From: CALWPV01 sp045632125
GTDB lineage: Bacteria; Bacillota; Clostridia; Lachnospirales; Bianqueaceae
Reading direction: 5' to 3'
NCBI GenBank assembly: GCA_045632125.1
Contig: JAZQWC010000023.1
Span: 1-64,000, forward strand
DNA: 64,000 nucleotides
Every line of letters begins with the position of its first letter. The stretch's first letter is position 1. Made by a program: the position numbers and the translations under genes. Below the pieces are notes generated by a model. The model searched no databases. It saw nothing but the letters and a program-made list of their open reading frames with translations, and was not told the DNA's origin. This document shows positions 25,595 to 33,214 of this stretch, piece after piece.

Positions 25595-26674
25595 ATGAGT
25601 AATAAGCTGATTTTTATGGCCGGCGGCGGAACCGCCGGTCATATCAACCCGAATCTGGCCTTGGTGCAGCCTTTGCAGAAGGCGGGCTATCGGGTGGAAT
25701 ATATGGGCCAGAAAAATGAAATGGAGTATTCGCTGGTAACGGCGGCGGGACTTCCCTTTCATCAGGTGGCAGCGGGTAGACTGCATCGCAGTTTGAATCC
25801 GGATACTTTGCTGACTCCTTTTAGAATATTGAAGGGAATCTTTCAGGCGATAAGAGTGATCCGCCGAGAAAAACCGGCGTTGATCTTTTGTAAAGGTGGG
25901 TTTGCCTGCGTGCCGGTGGCGATTGCTGGAAAGCTGACCGGAACCAAGGTGATATTGCACGAATCGGATCTGACACCGGGCTTGGCCAATAAAATTTGCG
26001 CTCCCTTTGCCAGCAAGATCTGTGTGACCTTTGAACAGACCTTGCAGCATTTGCCAAAAGACAAGACGGTGTTTACCGGAACGCCCATCCGAGCGGCCTT
26101 GAAAGATGGAAGCAGGGAAAAGGGCTTTGAGCTGACGGGTCTGGATCCGAAGGGCAAGCCGGTGCTGATGGTGGTTGGCGGAAGCCAGGGAGCCGGAGCA
26201 CTTAACGATGTGATCGGTGAAAATCTGGAAGCACTGCTGAATGACTATCAGATCGTACATCTGTATGGCGGTGAGGCCAGTGGTTATACGCCGAAAGAAG
26301 CCAAGGGCTATTTCGCCTTGGGCTATGCCAAGGAAGAAATGGCCGATCTGTTTGCCATGACGGATCTTGTGCTGAGCCGGGCCGGTGCGAATGCCATCAA
26401 TGAGTTTCTGCTTTTGCAGCTGCCCAGCATATTGGTGCCGCTGCCGCTTACGGTGAGTCGAGGCGATCAAATTTTGAATGCAGAGCATTTTGCGGAGAAG
26501 GGCTTTAGCTATGTACTTCCGCAGGAGAAGCTGAATCTGCAGAGCTTGCAAGCGGCACTCGGTCATGTGCAGGAGCATCGCAGTGAGTATTTGGCGGCTA
26601 TGGGCGCCAGTGCGGCGAAAAATGGTACGGCAGAAGTGCTGAAAGTAATTTTGGAAACGATCATTAAAAAATAA
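25595..26674 (+). CDS. murG: MurG2-type UDP-GlcNAc glycosyltransferase (paralog 2)
   Basis: A 359-residue GT28 enzyme, similar along its whole length to the gene at 15151. Shared motifs include GGGTAGHINPNLA, KGGFACVPVAIAG, HESDLTPGLANK, VVGGSQGAGALND and LSRAGANAINEF. One copy presumably makes lipid II; the other may do so under different conditions or glycosylate another lipid carrier. The ribosome binding site is AAGGAG. It lies 43 bases after galE and 48 before a NagZ-type gene, so the surroundings concern UDP-sugars and cell-wall turnover. Which paralog is essential cannot be told. Confidence 0.85.
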   Translation: MSNKLIFMAGGGTAGHINPNLALVQPLQKAGYRVEYMGQKNEMEYSLVTAAGLPFHQVAAGRLHRSLNPDTLLTPFRILKGIFQAIRVIRREKPALIFCKGGFACVPVAIAGKLTGTKVILHESDLTPGLANKICAPFASKICVTFEQTLQHLPKDKTVFTGTPIRAALKDGSREKGFELTGLDPKGKPVLMVVGGSQGAGALNDVIGENLEALLNDYQIVHLYGGEASGYTPKEAKGYFALGYAKEEMADLFAMTDLVLSRAGANAINEFLLLQLPSILVPLPLTVSRGDQILNAEHFAEKGFSYVLPQEKLNLQSLQAALGHVQEHRSEYLAAMGASAAKNGTAEVLKVILETIIKK

Positions 26675-26686
26675 ATATGAAATGCG

Positions 26687-26699
26687 GGTGCGAGGCACC
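26687..26699 (+). promoter_or_regulatory. Small stem-loop upstream of the nagZ ribosome binding site
   Basis: GGTGC-GAG-GCACC, a perfect 5-bp stem with a 3-base loop, 13 bases before AGAGG at about 26713. Confidence 0.4.
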
Positions 26700-26722
26700 A
26701 GGCGTTTCGGGAAGAGGATACT

Positions 26723-28327
26723 ATGGATGCTAAGTTAAAGAGAATGGTCGGACAGATGCTGATGTGTGGTTTTCCTTCTTTGGAGATGGATGATCAGGTA
26801 ATTCGTCTGTTGGAAGATTTTGAGGTAGGTAATTACATTTACTTTACCCGTAATATGAAGACAGCTGGCCAGGTAGCTCGTATGAGTAAGGCAATCAGCG
26901 ATCGTGTATATGATAAATTGGGTGTGGCTCCCTTTATTTCTGCTGACCAGGAAGGCGGTGCTGTAAGCCGTATCGTGGAGGGTGCTGCTCTGGTAAGTGG
27001 TGCTATGGCTACTGCAGCTACCGTGCCTGCTAGTGTTTCTTCTAAAGGTTTGAGCCGCGAGGCTGCGCTGGCTCGTGTAGAGAAACTGGGAGAGAACCTG
27101 GGTCAGATCCTGCGTGCAGTAGGTGTAAACTTTGATTTGGCTCCTGACATGGACGTAAATATTGAGCCCAAGAACCCCATTATTGGTGCCCGTTCTTATG
27201 GTGATGATCCGGAGCAGGTGGCTGAAAAAGGTATTGCTATGATGCGTGGTATGGAAAAAGGCGGCGTGATGGCTACCATTAAGCACTTCCCCGGTCATGG
27301 TAACGTATCTACTGACTCTCATTTGGATGTACCCCATAATACCACTTGCCGTGAGGAACTGGAAAAGACTGAATTCCTGCCCTTTGAAAAGGCAATCAAG
27401 GCCGGTGCCAGCGCGATCATGACCGCTCACGTATGCTATGACCTGGTTGATCCGAATACTCCCGGTACTTTGTCTAAGGTAATTCAGACCGGTCTGCTGC
27501 GCGAACAGTTTGGTTTTGATGGCATTGCCATGACCGACTGTATGGAAATGGATGCGATTCGTGCGAATATGGGTACCGGTGAAGGTGCAGTGCGTGCTAT
27601 TGAAGCCGGTGTGGATATTTTGACGATTTCTCATACTTATGAGGCTGCTAAGCAGGCAGTGGATGCGATCTATGCAGCTTTGGAATCCGGTCGTTTGACC
27701 GAGGAACGTATTCAGAAGTCCTATGACCGCATCATGAAGATGAAAGAGAAGATGGGTCTGCTGGAGCGGCAGAATATTGATGAAGAACAGGCTGCTAAGG
27801 TGATCATGGCTGCTGAAAAGCTGATGCTGTGCCGTGAAGTGGCTACCGATAGCATTACTTTGCTGAAGGGCAGTGTGAAACTGGATCTGGAAAAACCGGA
27901 CTTTTTGGTAATTGCTCCCGATAGTGCGGCTTCCACCGGCGCTGAGGATATGAGAGCTGTAAGCTTTGCAGACCGCGCTGCTGCTCGTTTTGGCTGTTTG
28001 GCTGCTAAGATCCCGTTGAATGGTGAGGCTGATGCTGCTAAGGCAATGCTGGAGTCTGCTGTTAAGATGGGCTTCAAGAAGGTAGTGCTGGGTCTGTTCA
28101 ATGCTCGCTTCCGCGAGGGTCAGGTTAAGGTTCTGCGTGAAGTGGAAGCTATGCCCGGTGTACAGCTGACTGTAGTTCTGCTGGGTGCTCCCTATGATTA
28201 TCCGCTGATCGAGCGTGCTGACGGCGTGGTTTGCTCCTATGAGTATACCGCTCTGAGCGTAGAGGCTCTGCTGGATGCTCTGGCCACCGGTGAATTTGCC
28301 GGTGAGAGCCCCGTAAAGTTTGAATAA
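26723..28327 (+). CDS. nagZ: Glycoside hydrolase family 3, beta-N-acetylhexosaminidase (NagZ type)
   Basis: A 534-residue GH3 enzyme. The catalytic TIM barrel occupies residues 1 to about 340, with ISADQEGGAVSR, the NagZ-specific KHFPGHGNVSTDSH that supplies the His/Asp acid-base pair, and the nucleophile Asp in MTDCMEM. A second alpha/beta domain of about 180 residues follows, as in Gram-positive NagZ. It would remove beta-linked GlcNAc from muropeptides or other glycans. There is no signal peptide, so it acts in the cytoplasm. The neighbouring MurG2 gene fits a cell-wall synthesis and recycling context. Confidence 0.9.
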   Translation: MDAKLKRMVGQMLMCGFPSLEMDDQVIRLLEDFEVGNYIYFTRNMKTAGQVARMSKAISDRVYDKLGVAPFISADQEGGAVSRIVEGAALVSGAMATAATVPASVSSKGLSREAALARVEKLGENLGQILRAVGVNFDLAPDMDVNIEPKNPIIGARSYGDDPEQVAEKGIAMMRGMEKGGVMATIKHFPGHGNVSTDSHLDVPHNTTCREELEKTEFLPFEKAIKAGASAIMTAHVCYDLVDPNTPGTLSKVIQTGLLREQFGFDGIAMTDCMEMDAIRANMGTGEGAVRAIEAGVDILTISHTYEAAKQAVDAIYAALESGRLTEERIQKSYDRIMKMKEKMGLLERQNIDEEQAAKVIMAAEKLMLCREVATDSITLLKGSVKLDLEKPDFLVIAPDSAASTGAEDMRAVSFADRAAARFGCLAAKIPLNGEADAAKAMLESAVKMGFKKVVLGLFNARFREGQVKVLREVEAMPGVQLTVVLLGAPYDYPLIERADGVVCSYEYTALSVEALLDALATGEFAGESPVKFE

Positions 28328-28378
28328 CTCATAAGAATAATGAATCGTTCCAGAAGTTGGGGAACATTGATGAAGAAC

Positions 28379-28420
28379 AGTCCTGCAAATTGAGAGATTT
28401 GCAGGACTTTCATGTTTTTT
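28379..28420 (+). terminator. Intrinsic terminator after nagZ
   Basis: AGTCCTGCAAAT (28379-28390) and ATTTGCAGGACT (28397-28408) form a perfect 12-bp stem with a 6-base loop, followed by TTTCATGTTTTTT. Confidence 0.88.
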
Positions 28421-28436
28421 GTGAAAATGTTTTCTA

Positions 28437-28464
28437 TTGATTATTTTTGGATATCTGTTAAAAT
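28437..28464 (+). promoter_or_regulatory. Promoter for the MNT/HEPN module
   Basis: TTGATT (28437-28442), 16-base spacer, TAAAAT (28459-28464), about 45 bases before the first gene of the toxin-antitoxin pair. Confidence 0.55.
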
Positions 28465-28508
28465 AAAAGAGAAGAATAAGCATCATAGGAAAGGAGCTAT
28501 GAACAGAT

Positions 28509-28808
28509 ATGGAAAAAAGATATACAGTCTCTCAAATTCGTGAAAGACTTACGCCTGTTTTTGATAGAAATAATGTGAGAAAAGCAATTCTGTTTGGCTC
28601 CTATGTAAAGGGCAATGCAACACCAAGCAGTGATATTGATCTTTTAGTTGATAGCGGTAAAAAAGGATTAGCTTTTTTTGGTTTATTAGAAGATGTTTGT
28701 GAAAATGTAGAATGTGAAGTGGACCTAATTGATGTATCGCAAATTATACCTGGTTCTAAGGTGGAAAAGGAAATCGAGGAGACGGGAGTTATAATTTATG
28801 AGCAATGA
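28509..28808 (+). CDS. mntA: Minimal nucleotidyltransferase, MNT antitoxin
   Basis: A 99-residue minimal nucleotidyltransferase with the signature GSYVKGNATPSSDIDLLVD (residues about 33-51), whose two aspartates bind metal. Proteins of this type pair with HEPN ribonucleases as type VII toxin-antitoxin systems and silence the toxin by adding AMP to it. The gene overlaps the HEPN gene by 11 bases, which is the usual order. Base composition is A+T-richer than the flanking genes, suggesting acquisition. Confidence 0.88.
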   Translation: MEKRYTVSQIRERLTPVFDRNNVRKAILFGSYVKGNATPSSDIDLLVDSGKKGLAFFGLLEDVCENVECEVDLIDVSQIIPGSKVEKEIEETGVIIYEQ

Positions 28809-29142
28809 AAAAGATAAAATTGTACTGCAAAAGATGGTAGAAAGAATTCAACGCACAATTCAATATTGTAGCGGAAGAACCTATGTTGATTTCGAAGATG
28901 AGATTATGCTGCAGGAAGCATGTGTTTTTAATATTCTTCAAATTGGAGAGATGGCAAAACAAAAATTAAGTCCGGCTATCACAGAAGCAAATTTGATGAT
29001 ACCATGGAAACAGATTTATGGTTTGAGAAATCGGATTGTGCACGGTTATGAAGGTGTAAGACTTAATATTGTATGGGATACAATTCAAGAAGATTTTCCG
29101 GTTTTATTAGAACAAATACTGCAGTTGATCGATACATTATAA
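28798..29142 (+). CDS. hepT: HEPN-domain ribonuclease toxin (HepT, DUF86)
   Basis: A 114-residue all-helical HEPN protein of the DUF86 family. The catalytic motif Rx4-6H is visible as GLRNRIVHGYEG near residue 78-88, including the tyrosine that is the site of AMP addition in studied HepT proteins. It is predicted to cut RNA when not neutralised by the adjacent MNT protein. It starts inside the antitoxin gene (overlap 28798-28808). Such modules stabilise mobile or accessory DNA or act in phage defence; no mobile element is apparent here. Confidence 0.88.
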   Translation: MSNEKDKIVLQKMVERIQRTIQYCSGRTYVDFEDEIMLQEACVFNILQIGEMAKQKLSPAITEANLMIPWKQIYGLRNRIVHGYEGVRLNIVWDTIQEDFPVLLEQILQLIDTL

Positions 29143-29161
29143 GTTGGAATGGAAGTAGTTT

Positions 29162-29857
29162 ATGTATAAAATAGCAATTTGCGATGACAGCCCTGCGGAT
29201 ACTTTGTATCTGCAGGGCCTTGTGTCAAACTGGGCTAAAAAGAAAGGTGAAATGATGGAGGTACAAACCTTTGCCTCTGCCGAAGCCTTTTTATTCGAAT
29301 ATGAAGAGGACAAGTCATTCGATATTCTTCTGCTGGATATTGAAATGGCGGAAATGGACGGTGTCACCTTAGCCCGAAAGGTGCGCAGCGGTAATCAGGA
29401 AGTGCAGATTGTGTTTATCACAGGCTACAATGATTACATTGCCGATGGCTACGAGGTGGAAGCCCTTCATTATTTGCTAAAACCGGTAAAGGAAGAGAAG
29501 TTGTTTGAAGTGCTGGAGAGGGCTGTAGTGAAACTTGCAAGGAACGAACAAGCATTACTGCTGGAAACTGCTGGTGGTGTGATACGAGTGCCTTTATATG
29601 AGATTCGGTGGATCGAAGTGCAGCGAAATTATGTGACGATCCATGCCGCAGAGGAGTATACGATTAAAAAGCCCCTTTCCGAGGTGGAAGCAGAGCTGGA
29701 TGAAGGATTTATGCGCACGGGCCGCTCGTTTATTGTAAACCTGAAGCAGGTGCGGCGCATTGGGAAGACGGACGTGATCCTGGCAGACGGAAGCGCAGTT
29801 CCGCTGTCCAGAGGATATTATGAAAAGCTGAATCGGGCGATGATCGAACGGTTTTGA
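29162..29857 (+). CDS. LytTR-family response regulator
   Basis: A 231-residue AgrA/LytR-type regulator. The receiver domain (residues 1-120) has the acidic pair ICDDS, the phospho-acceptor Asp in ILLLDIEMAEMDG near residue 60, and a lysine in LLKPVKEEK. The LytTR DNA-binding domain (about 130-231) carries IRWIEVQRNYVTIH and RTGRSFIVNL. Such regulators bind paired direct repeats upstream of quorum, bacteriocin or cell-wall genes. A soluble sensor kinase gene follows after 27 bases. Its targets are not known. Confidence 0.9.
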   Translation: MYKIAICDDSPADTLYLQGLVSNWAKKKGEMMEVQTFASAEAFLFEYEEDKSFDILLLDIEMAEMDGVTLARKVRSGNQEVQIVFITGYNDYIADGYEVEALHYLLKPVKEEKLFEVLERAVVKLARNEQALLLETAGGVIRVPLYEIRWIEVQRNYVTIHAAEEYTIKKPLSEVEAELDEGFMRTGRSFIVNLKQVRRIGKTDVILADGSAVPLSRGYYEKLNRAMIERF

Positions 29858-29884
29858 GAAAGATTACGAAAGGAGGTTACCGAA

Positions 29885-30544
29885 TTGGGCTTGATTTCTA
29901 AAATGATCGACAAGCGTATCGCTGCTTACCAGCGGGAGCTGGTGGAGACTCACTATCAGGAAGTGGAGAATATGTATCGGCAGATCCGTGGTTGGCGGCA
30001 TGACTATCGGAATCACATTCAAGTGATGAAGAGTTATGCGGCATCGGATGATATGGATGCAATCAAGCGGTATCTGGATGAGTTGGATACGGACTTGTCT
30101 ACGGTGGATGTAGCCATCAAAACGGGTAATGCCATGGCAGACGCCATTTTGAACAGCAAAATTTCATTGGCGCGGTCACGGCAGATTCCGGTCACGGTGG
30201 ATGCCCATATTCCGGTGGCCCTGAAGATGGCGGAGCTGGATCTGTGTGTGATCATCGGTAACCTGTTTGATAATGCCATCGAGGCGAATCTGCCTTTGCC
30301 GGAAGAAAAGCGGATGATTCGCGTGTATATGGATATGAAAAATACGCAACTCTATATGTCTTTTACCAATATGACCGCTTCAAAAAAGCGGATAAAAGAG
30401 GGCGGACGATTTCGAACTACCAAAGGTGAGGGTCATGGCTTTGGCTTAGTGCGGGTGGACGATATAGTAGCCCGCTATGGAGGCTACCTGTCGCGAAACA
30501 GCGAGGACGGAGCCTTTACAACAGAGATACTTTTACCGCAGTAA
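29885..30544 (+). CDS. Soluble GHKL sensor histidine kinase (AgrC-like, no membrane domain)
   Basis: A 219-residue kinase consisting of little more than dimerisation and ATPase domains. The H-box is WRHDYRNHIQVMKSY near residue 38, the N-box NLFDNAIEAN near residue 128, and the G-box GEGHGFGLVRV near residue 181. Unlike AgrC it has no transmembrane sensor part; the first 30 residues are a probable coiled coil. Translation begins at TTG, with AAAGGAGG at a good distance. It is paired with the LytTR regulator. The input signal must be cytoplasmic or come through a partner. Confidence 0.85.
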   Translation: MGLISKMIDKRIAAYQRELVETHYQEVENMYRQIRGWRHDYRNHIQVMKSYAASDDMDAIKRYLDELDTDLSTVDVAIKTGNAMADAILNSKISLARSRQIPVTVDAHIPVALKMAELDLCVIIGNLFDNAIEANLPLPEEKRMIRVYMDMKNTQLYMSFTNMTASKKRIKEGGRFRTTKGEGHGFGLVRVDDIVARYGGYLSRNSEDGAFTTEILLPQ

Positions 30545-30554
30545 TGATGTTAAA

Positions 30555-30613
30555 TTGCAAAAAACAACTTGGAAACGCTTAATGAATAGCGTCAACAAGT
30601 TGTTTTTTTTAAT
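30555..30613. terminator. Convergent, bidirectional terminator
   Basis: AAAACAACTTG (30561-30571) pairs with CAAGTTGTTTT (30596-30606), with an inner ACGCT/AGCGT stem and eight T's on the right. It serves the kinase gene and, in reverse, the MFS gene. Confidence 0.85.
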
Positions 30614-30631
30614 TTGCGAGTATTTAAAAAT

Positions 30632-31801
30632 TTAACTGTTTTGTCGAACCCGGGCGAAGATCAGCAGTGAAATCAACGAAACGGCCGCCCAGGAAGCAAA
30701 CATGGGCAGATAGCCAAAGTGCAGGATCAGTACACCATAGAGAGCGGAACCAATGCCGCCACCGAGGTAGGTGGCAAAGTCCATAAGGCCACTCACCGAT
30801 GCCACATTTCCGCTCTTTAGAAAACGAATGGGATAAATGGAAAGCAGCGAAGTATTAATCAGGGACACAGCAGTGTAAATCAGGCTCAGATACAACACAG
30901 CCACTACCGGCGATGTAGCTGCAAAACAAAGAAGCAGAGAAAAGATCGTGCAGGCGATGAAGCCGAAGGTCGATACCTGATGTTCACGTTCGCGGCATAG
31001 GCGGTAACATAAGGGGTATAACAGGCGGCCTATCAGACCAACCACTGGAATAAACAGCACGAAATAAGCAGAGGCTTCCAGATCGACCTGGAAACGATCG
31101 ATAATGAACAGCACCATCCATAAGCTGATATTTTCCTTCATAACGCCATGTGCCATGGCGGGTACCAGCATCAGTCTTGTTTCGCGGTCCTTTAAAAGAC
31201 CAAATAGAGACAGGTGTTTCTTTTCACCGCCGGGGGCGGAAATGCTTTTGGTGGTGAGCAGGACGGCGCAGCCGAGGATCAGAGTCAGGGCGCCGGGTAC
31301 GATGAAGGCATAGCGGATGCCGAAGGCGGAGATAAAAGCTGTGTTGAGAATAATGGCCAGCATATTACCGGCGGCTACAGAAGTAACCATAAGGGAAGTT
31401 TTCTTTTTAGCGGTACGGGCATCGTAAAGGCCGGATACAATGCACAGCACCGAACTCCACAACATGGATTGGGCATAGGCATTGGTGGACCAGAACAGGA
31501 AGATCGCCGGGAAGGGCGGGAGAATACTAATGCAGAAATTGCTCAAAGCAACAACGACAAGGCCAATGGTGATCATGCGCCAGGGTGGCTGACGGTCGCT
31601 GAGGCTTCCATTAAACAAGCGACCCAGAGAATAAATGATGGAAAAGGCACTGCCCAAAAGACCAATCTGCGCGGCATCGGCTACGTTGATGTCGATGAGC
31701 ACCGAACTGGCCACAGAAAGGTTGACACGGGCTACATAGATGGAGCAGTAAGCCAAATATACAATGAGGAAAATAAGGCGTTTTTTGTTGTTGGTAAACA
31801 T
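30632..31801 (-). CDS. MFS transporter (organophosphate antiporter-like)
   Basis: A 389-residue membrane transporter with about 11-12 hydrophobic segments. The N-terminal pattern YVARVNLSVA and the loop GLLGSAFSIIYSLGRLFNGSLSDR match the major facilitator signature, closest in feel to the OPA group (GlpT/UhpT-like), which exchange phosphorylated sugars for phosphate. The substrate is not identifiable. GGAGAA precedes the ATG. It is transcribed leftward, alone, convergent with the two-component genes. Confidence 0.8.
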   Translation of the reverse strand: MFTNNKKRLIFLIVYLAYCSIYVARVNLSVASSVLIDINVADAAQIGLLGSAFSIIYSLGRLFNGSLSDRQPPWRMITIGLVVVALSNFCISILPPFPAIFLFWSTNAYAQSMLWSSVLCIVSGLYDARTAKKKTSLMVTSVAAGNMLAIILNTAFISAFGIRYAFIVPGALTLILGCAVLLTTKSISAPGGEKKHLSLFGLLKDRETRLMLVPAMAHGVMKENISLWMVLFIIDRFQVDLEASAYFVLFIPVVGLIGRLLYPLCYRLCREREHQVSTFGFIACTIFSLLLCFAATSPVVAVLYLSLIYTAVSLINTSLLSIYPIRFLKSGNVASVSGLMDFATYLGGGIGSALYGVLILHFGYLPMFASWAAVSLISLLIFARVRQNS

Positions 31802-31994
31802 AATACTTTCTCCGAATGGTATAAGTCATAAAATGACCTTAGAATACAGGGATCGTATCACAATACAAAGAGTTTGTAAAGGGAAAAGTGAACGGCTGCG
31901 ATTCATCCCCAAGGAGAGACGGTCTGTCCCCAAAAAGAACAAAAACGGGAAAATTGGTTTATAGTAGTATCATCTAAAGGTGGGAGGATGGACG

Positions 31995-33209
31995 ATGCCA
32001 TATACATTTGAAGAAGTGATTCAAAATGAAATGATTCGAGAGCATAGAAAACGCCCACAACCGCGGTATCCGATTTGGGTCGAAGGACTAAAGGTGTTTT
32101 TAATGTTTATGGGGGCAGCCTGCATGATCTCCTATGCGGCGTATATAGCAGCAGGGTATGAGGCGGTGCCGTATACCATTGCCTTTTATGTTCAGCCTTG
32201 GCTTACGACTTATGTACGGCGTAAATGGAATGCTGTGATAAAAGATTTGATTTTGGCCGTCATTTTTGCAGCTTGGCTGCTGCTGGCTCCTAATTTGGCT
32301 ACAGGTTTTACAGCGTTGGGGTATGTGATTTTGCTAACGGGGTATCAAATTATTAGGGAGTTTTCTTATGAGCCGGAAAGGGAAATCGGAACCTGTGTTG
32401 TAATTATAAATGGGGCATTTTTCTTGTTTGCTGGGTTGTTGATGATTTTACACCATCAATGGGGATTTGAGACGTTATTGAGTGTGCAGACGGTGTGCTA
32501 TGCGGTGCTGCTTTTGAAGTATCGGCATTATTTGAATGTGGATGAGTTAATAGGAGAGCAAAAAAATACGAAGGAAAAAACAGAATTTTCAGAGCAGCGT
32601 ATTAAAAATCATAATAACCGAATGTTTTGGGCCTTTTGCGCTATCGCTATCTTGTTAATTGTTGTAATCATTGGGCTTGGTACCGACAGAGCGCTGGCTA
32701 GGGTAGTAGATCAAGTCTTTACGAAAGCGGAAGATAATTTGAACGGTGCATGGCTGGGAAATCGGCCGCCAAGTATGGGAACATCGTTAGAGGAAGGGCG
32801 GGAGTGGCTGGTAACCGAGGATGAATTTACCTTAGCAATACTTTGTGGATACATAATTCGATGGATCTTGACATACTGGTATGTACTGGCTATTGCTGTA
32901 TTTGTTTTATATTTGATCAAAGAAGATTATGTACGTCGAAAGGAAAAGCGAAATTTCGAAAAACTGGGCTATGTAGAAACAGCCGAGTTTTATAAGGGCA
33001 CAGCTCAAAAGCGACGGCGTAGAAGCTTTGCTCAGGTTTTCGATAGGAGCGAAGAAAATCTGGTGCGCCGGGCGTATTACAAGAGGGTAAAGGGGGAGAT
33101 GGGAAAAACAGTGGAGCGAAGCGACACACCCAGGGAAGTAGGAGAAAAATTACCAGATGCGAAACAGCTAACAAAGAGGTATAATGAGATCAGATATAAA
33201 GGAGACTGA
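31995..33209 (+). CDS. Multi-pass membrane protein, possible DUF4129-like C-terminus
   Basis: I do not recognise a named family for this 404-residue protein. It has four to six hydrophobic segments between residues 30 and 180, another near 205, and a further one near 300. The cytoplasmic C-terminal 110 residues are strongly basic and end with ENLVRRAYYKRVKGEM, DTPREVGEKL and LTKRYNEIRYKG, a pattern reminiscent of the DUF4129 domain found next to transglutaminase-like membrane proteins. GGAGG 7 bases upstream fixes the ATG at 31995. It stands 5 bases before two ABC exporter genes, so all three likely form one export unit. Confidence 0.6.
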   Translation: MPYTFEEVIQNEMIREHRKRPQPRYPIWVEGLKVFLMFMGAACMISYAAYIAAGYEAVPYTIAFYVQPWLTTYVRRKWNAVIKDLILAVIFAAWLLLAPNLATGFTALGYVILLTGYQIIREFSYEPEREIGTCVVIINGAFFLFAGLLMILHHQWGFETLLSVQTVCYAVLLLKYRHYLNVDELIGEQKNTKEKTEFSEQRIKNHNNRMFWAFCAIAILLIVVIIGLGTDRALARVVDQVFTKAEDNLNGAWLGNRPPSMGTSLEEGREWLVTEDEFTLAILCGYIIRWILTYWYVLAIAVFVLYLIKEDYVRRKEKRNFEKLGYVETAEFYKGTAQKRRRRSFAQVFDRSEENLVRRAYYKRVKGEMGKTVERSDTPREVGEKLPDAKQLTKRYNEIRYKGD

Positions 33210-33214
33210 TTCGA

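Noticed and set aside
31900..31945. Repeated TCCCCAA segments before the membrane protein gene, resembling REP/RAYT-type debris
   Set aside because: Only two short copies and no full palindrome or transposase; not enough to call a repeat element.
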